This document shows positions 56,608 to 64,000 of a stretch of DNA of 64,000 nt, one piece after another (positions within the stretch are counted from its first letter, which is position 1; each line of letters opens with the position of its first letter). Below the pieces are notes generated by a model that saw only the letters and a program-made list of their open reading frames with translations, was not told the DNA's origin and ran no database searches. The DNA lies in NCBI GenBank assembly GCA_006176705.1, contig QRFJ01000055.1, positions 868,001-932,000 of the forward strand. Reading direction: 5' to 3'. Source of the stretch: Cocos nucifera. Lineage: Eukaryota > Streptophyta > Magnoliopsida > Arecales > Arecaceae. The position numbers were made by a program, and so were the translations under genes.

Positions 56608-57532
56608 TATTATCGTCCACAACATTTCAGGCATCACCTAGCTCTGATGCCAAATTGTAGACCTATGATATTGCTCGAACGCCAATCATCCTTGACATCA
56701 CAAGCACCGATATCATATTGCAGAAGCTCCTGATCTTTAGCATAGACCTGAAGGAATCTATGACATTCTCTATGGGCAGCAAATCACCGATCCTCCACCT
56801 GGATCTGTGATGGGGTGCCTTTTTCCTTGGGCTTGAGGGAGATGCCTCCTTCTCTAGGGCTTCTTCAAGAACCCTAGGATGACAACTCTAGAGAGAAGAA
56901 GAAGAGAGTTGAGGAAGAAAAGGTCTGTATTGATTTCAACCTTGAAAATCCTAATACAACCTTTGTATTTATACATAGTCATTAGGCCCGACCAAAAAAC
57001 TCCCCAGCTAACCCAACACATGAAAGTACTCATCAAGCCCATGTACACCCATGTCTCCCATGCTCTCATCCTTTGGATCTAGACCCAACCCATACATGAA
57101 TTAGCCCTCCTAAGACCTCTTAAACCAGCCTTAAGATCCCTAGGATCATCCCAGACCCTAGTCCAAAATAGATCCTCGCATAACTCTGCCCACGCACTGA
57201 GCTGATTCAGTTCAGCACTGAGTCGGCTAAGTTCCATTGGGTCGACTCAGTCTAAAATTGAGCCAGCCTAGTCTAGTGCCGTGCCAGTAGTTCTGAACGT
57301 GCAGCTCTCTATTTTGCCAGTGTACTGAAACTTAGCTGACCCAATTTTGGACTGAGCCGGCTAACCTGCAAAAAATCTTTTTTCTGCTGTCTTGATTTTT
57401 TGGTTTTGATTTTTTGCTTCACCTTGTGTCTCAGGTTTTCGAAGCACCAACCAAGCCCCTAAAATCCTCGAAGCCAACCCTCTGACTCCTCCTGTGGCCT
57501 CCTAAGGCTTGGGAGCACCATAAATCCTCACA
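56608..57532 (-). repeat. 5' LTR of the short non-autonomous element (925 bp)
   Basis: Plus strand TATTATCGTCCACAAC to AAATCCTCACA. On the minus strand it begins TGTGAGG and ends CGATAATA, so the termini are TG...TA in both LTRs instead of TG...CA. Confidence 0.88.
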
Positions 57533-57729
57533 AAGGGGATGAATTATATGGTAACCATATGTCATAGGTTCGTTGATGTTACATTGCGACTATTCGATCT
57601 ATTCAAATGTTGGGTACCATTACTAGATGGTTACATCGATTGATATAGAAAATTGATTTTTGTGCTATCAATTTAGGATTTAAACCTATGGGATCACACA
57701 CAATAGGAGTTTCTACCTGATCTGATGGC

Positions 57730-58030
57730 TGATCTAGAGTTTCAATGGTCTAAGACTCTATGGTCAAAAGTTTCACTGGACTGAGACTCTATGACTAGGA
57801 GTCCCACTGAAGTGGAACTCTAATTTTGTGGATCCCATTGGACTGGGACTCTGAGTTCTACTTATCTAGAACTCTCTGATCAAGAGTTTCACTAGTTTGA
57901 AACTCTGCAATTATGAGTTTCATTCATTTGGAACACTGGGTTCAAGAGTCCTATTGATTTGGGACTCTTCAAGAGTTTCATATAGATGGGACTCTATTGC
58001 TCAGACATCCACCTAATTGAGACTCTATAT
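57730..58030 (+). repeat. Degenerate tandem repeat in the Copia-B LTR (about 30-36 bp)
   Basis: Eight to nine units built on GACTCTATG...AGGAGT(TT/CC)CACTG; for example AAGACTCTATGG at 57749, GAGACTCTATGA at 57784 and GGGACTCTATTG near 57988. Neighbouring units contain partly complementary words (GGGACTC/GAGTCCC). Confidence 0.75.
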
Positions 58031-59598
58031 TTATTGAAGAATTAATTAGCAATTTGATTGCTGATTAGATCAATTTGATTGAGCAATGAGGATTCGATCA
58101 AATCTGATTGAATTTGATTCGATTGGATTTGACCAAATTAGGTCATGAGTTGACCTAATCGCTAAGGAAGATTCGATCCTGATTTGATCAGAATCTGGAT
58201 CTAATTAATTTTTAATTTAATTAAAATTTTATTGGATCAAGTTAAGCTTAATTTGATTAGGTTTTACATAATCTAATTGAGTTTGGAAAATTGGTTTGGT
58301 TGAAACCAATTTGGACTAAGTCAAATGAAGTTTAAATTTTAAACTTATTTTCTCCCTGTGCCGCCTCACCATTTTCTACACCCCTCTAGTTTCTACGTGA
58401 GTTTTTCTCATGCAAAATGCACCCCATTCTTATCTCTCTTTGACCTGGTCCAAGGGTTGGACTAGTTTAAATTTAAGTTAAAATTTAAATTTAACTTAAA
58501 TTGTTATTGCTTGAGACCTCCTAACCCACTCAACCTTATCTATTTGCCATTCCTCCTTATGTTTTCTCATGCATTTTTTTTGTGTGTTATCAAAGTGGGC
58601 ACATAGAAGGAGAGTCATTCTACGCATCAAACACCCTGGAGTGGGCGCTAGAAGTGGAACCTCTTAACCACCCTATCTCATCCACACGCTTTTCACACTT
58701 ATTGATGCCCATTTAAAATATGGATTTTTGTGGGCATGTGTGGATTAGCATGAAGTATCTGAGAGGGGTGTAGGAAGGTTTCTTAGAGAGAGAAAAATTG
58801 AGAGGGGTGCAAGTTTAGTGTGTGGAAAAGTCAAAAATAAGAGAAAGGTTCTCTTGCGCTTACTCATTACTCTCACACCATCTTTCTAATTTTTATCCTT
58901 TTAGTTGCCCATCTAAAAAATGTTTTGAGAGTGAGTATTTGGAGAGGGAGAGTCCCTCTACCTGTAAAAATTTGTTTCATGAGAAAATACAAAAAGGAGT
59001 AGGTGTGAGAGTGATTCCGGATATCAGGATTTTTGGTGTGTGCAAAACCCCAGAGTTGGAACTTAGGGTTTGAGTGGAGAGATTGAGCACTATAAGTGCC
59101 TGATCACGATCAAATTTGAAACACTGCCTCATCATCCTCCGAAGTTCATCTTTTGATTTTTTGGAGTATCTTAGATTTTAGAAAGAAGATGATCGATTAA
59201 ATCGATCGTGATCAATCGTCAAAGGCTCCGATGAGGAGCTAGCACTCCGATGGAGCCGGTCAGGATCAGGAGCTCCATGTGGACCAACCATAGAGGCCAG
59301 ATAAGTGTGCGACTATAGCATGATGTTAGAGCTTCTTCAGGTGGATTCATATTATGGAGATCAGCTACCCGCATACAAGTATCGTGTCCTTCACATGAAT
59401 CGGTCAGCAAATACGATTTGCTTATCGAATGCATCTTATTTGTCTAATTCATATTAGCAAGTCTAAATCCTAGTGTAGAATTATTGATTAGATCAATGCA
59501 TGCTTAAATTAATATTAGATTATATTTTTACTTTCATTGTAATAAAATTTAAAAAAAATTTGAAAAGCATGCTCTAAACTCTGCACTATTTTCTTTAG
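58031..59598 (+). other. Remainder of Copia-B LTR, no gene
   Basis: AT-rich, with recurring GATTTGATTGAATT words at 58060-58340 and no convincing ORF. The open stretch at 58822-59073 has no recognisable domain. Confidence 0.45.
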
Positions 59599-60015
59599 AT
59601 CCGACCTGCATCATAACCCGAATCTCAAATTGGATCCTGGACCGAATTTCAATCCGAATCCTGATCTCAATTCGACCCAGATTAGGATCTGAATCCTGAA
59701 CTGGATCGTGGATAGGATCCCAGATCGAATCCTGGACCAAATCCCTATCCGGATCCCGACCTTGATCCAACCCAGATTAGGACCCGGATCCCGACCTAGA
59801 TCCCAGATAGGATCCCAAATCGGAGCCTAGACCGAATCCCGATCTAGATTTTGACCTCGACCCAACTCAGATCGTGATCCAAAACTTGGCTAGATTTGAG
59901 ATTGGATCTTGGATCGGAATCCAAGCTGGATCCCAGATCGAATCCCGACCCCTATCTCAACCTCAATCTGAATCTCGACCTAGATCTCGAATCAGATCCC
60001 AATCCAAATCTCAGA
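59599..60015. repeat. Degenerate GATCC-based repeat
   Basis: Over 400 bp built from GATC(C/T)(C/T)GA(A/C)C words (GATCCTGGACCGAAT, GATCGAATCCTGGACC, GATCCCGACC), with more than twenty copies at 10-25 bp spacing. The minus strand encodes Asp/Pro/Ile/Arg-rich low-complexity peptides, which I take to be a by-product of the repeat. Confidence 0.8.
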
Positions 60016-60275
60016 CTGGATAGTTCATATGCATTAAAAATTAAAACATTCAGCTAATCTAAATTAAAATATTAAATCATAACCATAATAAAATATAGGG
60101 ACTAAATAAGTAAAAATATTAAATTATAACAAGTAAAAGCATAAAAATTATTTTAGAAAGCTAACTATTTTTATTATAAAAAATAATTTATTTTTAAATA
60201 TTTTAAATATTTTGATTTTATTTATCAATATATTTTTAATTAATATTATTATTATAAATATTTGTTAACTTTTAA

Positions 60276-60860
60276 ACAAGCTGTAATCCCCCCTCACTCC
60301 CCTCCGGGTCTCCCCACCACCACCCGACCATCACCACTACCCGCCACCCTCCATGGTCCCCATCCGACCCATTACCACTACTCCTCCACCCCTCCGTCCC
60401 CTACACCTCATGGCTCCCTACCCTCTGTAGACCCCTTTGCCCCCCACCTCACAAGGCCCCCCACCCATTGCGGCCCTCCATCCCCTACAATGCTCCTCCG
60501 CCTCGCACCCCTTGCGGCACCCCACCCCTATGGTGCCCCTCCGCCCCCACCCCCAATGGCACCCTACCCCCTGCGGCACCCCTCCATCCCAACCCCTCAT
60601 GGCCTTCTACCCCCAATGGTGCCCCTTCGCCTCCCACCACCTGTGGTCCCCACCCAACCCGTCACCACCACCCCTCTACCCCCAACCCTACATCCCCCCA
60701 CCCTCTGAGGTGCCCCTCCACATCCAAACCCCTACGGCCCCCCTCCACCTCCCACCACCCATGGCCCCCACCAGGCCCATCAACATCGCCACCCACCCCC
60801 TTGTCGGCACCCAACCACCTCCTATGCCCCTCCATCCATCATCGGCCACTGTATGGCAAC
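60276..60860. repeat. C-rich minisatellite-like tract
   Basis: Extremely C-rich plus strand with recurring CCCCTCCGCC, CCCACC, ATGGC(A/C)CCC and TGTGG(C/T)CCCC words. All three plus frames are open for long stretches, a compositional effect. C runs such as those at 60541-60570 mean the minus strand has closely spaced G-runs. Confidence 0.75.
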
Positions 60861-60876
60861 ACCCACGTGCAGATGA

Positions 60877-61075
60877 AAGAATAAAAAAAATAAATTGGTG
60901 ACATTGGAACTTACCTTCAGTTCACGTAGGGCAGCAATAGTGGCATGGCAGTGGCAGTGGAAGATGTGCTCGTCGACCGATGGAAGCATAAGAGGAGGGG
61001 GGAAGAGAGACGAGGAGAGGATTTCAGAGAGATCGAGTGAGTTTCGTAGGAAGTGACATCAACGTGATGGATATT
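60877..61075 (-). other. Possible CACTA-B 5' untranslated exon (minus strand)
   Basis: On the minus strand this CT-rich, non-repetitive segment ends in GAACTGAAG followed by GTAAGT (60909-60914), a full consensus splice donor. It lies between the subterminal repeats and the C-rich tract, where a first non-coding exon of CACTA-B would be. No expression evidence is possible from sequence. Confidence 0.35.
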
Positions 61076-61671
61076 TAAAGAATTTTAGTGACGAACTTTT
61101 AGCAATAGAAATTTCGTCGCTAAAAAGCTTATTTGCGATGGAATTATAATTTTCATTGCTAATAAATCCTATCGATTATTTTTCACTAAAAATTTTTTTC
61201 TCTTAAAAATAATAAAAAATTAAAAAAACTTATTTATGATGAAATCTCATATTCCATCGCTAATAATAATTATCTAATTAAAATGGCATGGACTATTTAT
61301 GATGAAAATTTTTTATCATAAATAATCAGCCTTAAATTTATCATTTAAAAAATAGAAAAGGGTAGATTATTTATGACAAAATTTTTTTTATCATAAATAA
61401 TTGATTATTTGTAATGCAAATAAAATTTTTATCATAATTAATTATTTATTTATGATGAAAAATTTTTATCATTTAAAAAATAGTCATTTAAAAAATAAAA
61501 AAAAGGGTGGACTATTTGTGATTGAAATTTTTTATCATAAATAATTAATTATTTATGATGAAAATCTTATTTACCCTATAAATAATTAATTATTTATAAC
61601 AAAAAAAAATTATGCAAATAATCGACCATAAATTAGTCATTTAAAAAATAAAAAAAGGATAGAATATTTTA
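61076..61671. repeat. CACTA-B right subterminal repeats, inner part
   Basis: Short inverted words (TTTATGATGAAAATTTTTTATCATAAATAAT and variants) at 20-60 bp spacing, plus GTGACGAACTTTTAGCAATAG...TTTCGTCGCTAAAAAG at 61086-61120. They match the left subterminal field (40861-41535). Confidence 0.7.
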
Positions 61672-62935
61672 AAAATATAAAAAAGGGCAAAGATGTGCTG
61701 TGCATGGTCGATGCGATGAGCTTGAGGGGTGCGAACACATCCACTATTAGCTAGCCCATAGGTAAATTAGTATTTTTTATTTTTTTTAAAAATTAGTATT
61801 CTTTTAAAAATATAATTTTTTAATTTTTTTTTAAATATTATATAATTTTAAAATTTAAAATTTATCTTCATTATTTATTATTTAAGTAATTATCATTAGA
61901 GTATCATCACAAAAGACCACCTCGATCTGGTAGCTCTAGCTATGTCGATCAATAAAATTTGATTTCGATGATTATGAATTACCGCATGATGATCTGATAG
62001 ATTGAAACCACCGATGGATCTAAAAACTTGCAATAATGATTTTTATGATATTTATAGTATACTATCAAAATTTTATTTTAATTAGATATAATTATCATAG
62101 TAAATTTAGCATGAAATGATTTGAATGGTTAAATAAAAAATGAGTGATTAAAAGACCAAATGGCGTGTGATTATAAAATAATTTTTTTAAAATAAATAAT
62201 CTTTATTAATAATTTAATCATTTATATGGTGATGATCATAAAATGTAAATCACGTGTATACAACTATTTAAAACTATATTTCTCTTGATACACATTCTTA
62301 AAGTCTTTAAGCAATTATACTTATATTTTTATAAAATCTACTTAATGTAGATGATTTACATACATCGAGTTTAGATTTTATGATTGCCATCATATAGATG
62401 ATTAAAATAGTAGTAAAGATCATTTATTTAAAAAATTATCTTATAATCAAACGTCATTTGGCTTTTTGACCACTCATTTTTTATTTAATGATTCAAATCA
62501 TCCCATACTAAATTGATAAGATAATGATGTCTGACTGAAGTAAAATTTTGATAATATGCTAAAAATAACAAAGAGATCATCATTACAAGATTTTGGATCC
62601 ATCAGTGATTTTTATCTAATAAATCATTATACAGTCATTCGTAATCATCGAAATCAAATTTTATTGATCGACATAATTAGAGCCACCGGATCAAGATGAT
62701 CTTTTGCGACGATACTCTAATAATAATTATTTAAATAATGAATGAAGAAGATAGACTTTAAATTTTAAAATTATATAATATTTAAAAATAAAAAAAATAT
62801 TTTAAAAAAATATTAATTTTTAAAAAAATTAAAAAAATATTAATTTACCCATGGGTAGCTAATAGCGGACATGCTCACACCCCTCAACCCCATCGCATCA
62901 TCCATGCATGGCGCATCTTTATCTTTTTTTTATTT
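61672..62935. repeat. Foldback element 2: long inverted repeat in CACTA-B
   Basis: The left arm (about 61672-62256) is the inverse of the right arm (about 62360-62935): GTAGCTCTAGCTATGTCGAT near 61931 pairs with ATCGACATAATTAGAGCCAC near 62667; GAGGGGTGCGAACACATCC at 61723 pairs with GGACATGCTCACACCCCTC near 62868. The spacer near 62300 carries TCTCTTGATACACATTCTTA. The core 61850-62770 matches 50750-51660 in the same orientation. No ORF. Confidence 0.75.
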
Positions 62936-63985
62936 TTAAAATAGTCCACCCTTTTTTTATTTTTTAAATAACTAATTTATGATTGATTATTTACGATAAA
63001 AATTTTCATCATAAATAATTAATTATTTATAATACAAATAAAATTTTCATTATAAATGATCAATAATTTATGATGAAAAATTTTCATCATAAATAGTCCA
63101 CCCTTTTTTATTTTTTAAATAATTAATTTATGATCAATTATTTATGTTAAAAATTTTTATCATAAATAATTGATTATTTATGATGAAAATATTATTTATA
63201 TTATAAATAATCAATTATTTATGATAAAAAAATTTTAATGCAAATAGTCTACCTTTTTTCATTTTTTAAATGATAAATTTAAGGTTGATTATTTGTAATG
63301 AAAATTTTTTATTATAAATAAGATTTTCATCATAAATAATCTATTATGTATAATAAAAATTTTTTATAATAAATAGTTTATTTTTTTATTTTTTAAATAT
63401 AAATAATTAATTATTTATGATAAAAAATTTTCAACATAAATAGTCTACCTTTTTTTATTTTTTAAATGATAAATTTAAGGTTGATTATTTATAATAATTT
63501 TTTTTTTATTATAAATAATATTTTTATCATAAATAATCTATTATTTATAATAAAAAATTTTCATCATAAATAGTTTATTCTTTTTTATTTTTTAAATGAT
63601 AAATTTAAGATTGATTATTTATGACATAAATTTTTTATCATAAATAATTAATTATTTATGACATAAATAAGATTTACATTGTAAATAATAGATTATTTAT
63701 GATAAATTTTTTTTTATCATAAATAGTCTATCCTTTTTTATTTTTTAAATTATAAATTTATTATTATTATTAGTGATGAAAATTTTTCATCATAAATAAT
63801 TGATTATTTACGATGAAAAGATGATTTTCATCATAAATAATCAATTATTTATGATGAAAAATATTTGTATTGCAGATAAATAATTATTTATGATAATTTT
63901 TTTTTCATCATAAATACTTTTATTTGCAATGAACTTTTTTTTATCTTAAATAATTCCATCGTAAAAGCCTAGTTTTCTTGTAGTG
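62936..63985. repeat. CACTA-B right subterminal field and terminus
   Basis: A dense field of short palindromes (ATTTATGATGAAAATTTTCATCATAAAT type) alternating with AGTCCACCCTTTTTTATTTT-like words, period about 60-130 bp, ending TTTTCTTGTAGTG at 63985. CTA follows at 63986-63988. The last 12 bases of the window are outside the element. Confidence 0.75.
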
Positions 63986-64000
63986 CTACTAACTTGGGAT

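Larger units (their letters stand above)
54092..57532 (-). mobile_element. Short non-autonomous LTR retrotransposon in the Copia-B LTR
   Basis: LTRs at 54092-55000 and 56608-57532, PBS next to the right LTR, polypurine tract next to the left LTR, AAGGG duplicated at 54087-54091 and 57533-57537. The interior is only 1.6 kb and has no recognised gag, RT or integrase. It runs right to left. Its size is between TRIM and LARD classes. Confidence 0.88.
53364..59598 (+). repeat. Copia-B 3' LTR, split by a nested element; right end uncertain
   Basis: Starts TGTTAGAAAATATATCCTAA. It is interrupted at 54092-57532 by a non-autonomous element and resumes after its duplication at 57538 (GGATGAATTATATGG). 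The right end is set near 59598 because sequence character changes there (GATCC-rich repeats begin); no second LTR or PBS is present to fix it. Without the insert it is about 2.8 kb. It contains a tandem repeat at 57730-58030 and a polyadenylation-like AATAAAATTT at 59541-59550. Confidence 0.6.
40861..63985 (-). mobile_element. CACTA-B: second CACTA transposon, genes on the minus strand
   Basis: Left terminus CACTACAACAAAAGG at 40861; right terminus reads TTTTCTTGTAGTG at 63973-63985, the reverse of CACTACAAGAAAA. CTA stands on both outer sides (40858-40860 and 63986-63988), matching the 3-base duplication of CACTA elements. Both ends carry the same subterminal words (ATTTATGATGAAAA and its complement). 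Inside, a TNP2 fragment (45617-46165) and a Transposase_24-like gene (41549-43179) lie on the minus strand in the expected order. Most of TNP2 is missing. Later insertions fill most of the 23 kb. A 3-base duplication can match by chance, so the pairing is likely but not proven. Confidence 0.72.

Noticed and set aside
58822..59073. 83-codon open frame in the Copia-B LTR, considered as a small host gene
   Set aside because: No domain, signal peptide or splice context; it sits within LTR sequence.
59549..59770. Minus-strand Asp/Arg/Ile-rich repeat peptide
   Set aside because: It is a direct translation of the GATCC-type repeat and extends no further than the repeat.
60262..60901. Three long overlapping Pro/His/Thr-rich open frames, as if a proline-rich protein
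   Set aside because: All three plus frames are open at once because the DNA is C-rich and nearly free of T-A pairs that make stops; the peptides have no domain structure and the tract is repetitive.

Overview
The window is plant nuclear DNA made almost entirely of transposable elements, and I see no host gene, tRNA, rRNA or organellar segment. The element types (Copia and Ty3/gypsy LTR retrotransposons, a plant L1-type LINE, CACTA/En-Spm DNA transposons with TNP2 and Transposase_24-like genes), the AT-rich spacers and initiator-Met tRNA primer sites all point to a flowering plant, probably a monocot (a palm is a guess), in repeat-rich heterochromatin. Nearly every coding region is broken by stops or frameshifts.

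Left half (1-40117): an outer LTR element, whose right part is at 36446-40117, was split by a CACTA transposon (CACTA-A, window edge to 36445). CACTA-A was then invaded by (i) Copia-A (982-11759, perfect TTAAC duplication, in an exon); (ii) a degenerate Athila/Tat-like gypsy element (body from about 20166, 3' LTR ending 35229, in an intron); (iii) a reverse-strand gag-only LTR element (13132-20160, perfect ACTCT duplication); and (iv) an L1-type LINE (27057-33959) inside the gypsy 3' LTR, with a 12-bp near-perfect duplication. The host element's exons and splice signals can still be read across these insertions.

Right half (40861-63985): a second CACTA element (CACTA-B), genes on the minus strand, CACTACAA termini and a CTA target duplication. 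It carries a reverse-oriented solo LTR of the Copia-A family (43317-45598), a large inverted-repeat structure with 93-bp minisatellite arms (46157-49818), a CACTA-like foldback element (49934-52076), a truncated Copia element with a long 3' LTR (52077 to about 59600) that is itself split by a short non-autonomous LTR element (54092-57532, AAGGG duplication), simple and degenerate tandem repeats (59600-60860), and a second copy of the foldback core in the right subterminal region (61672-62935).

The genes do not work together as a system: this is a stratified record of insertions. The most unusual items are the inverted minisatellite-bearing LTR arms, the gag-only LTR element and its apparent relation to the outer element, the duplicated foldback core, and the sharply bounded nesting order.
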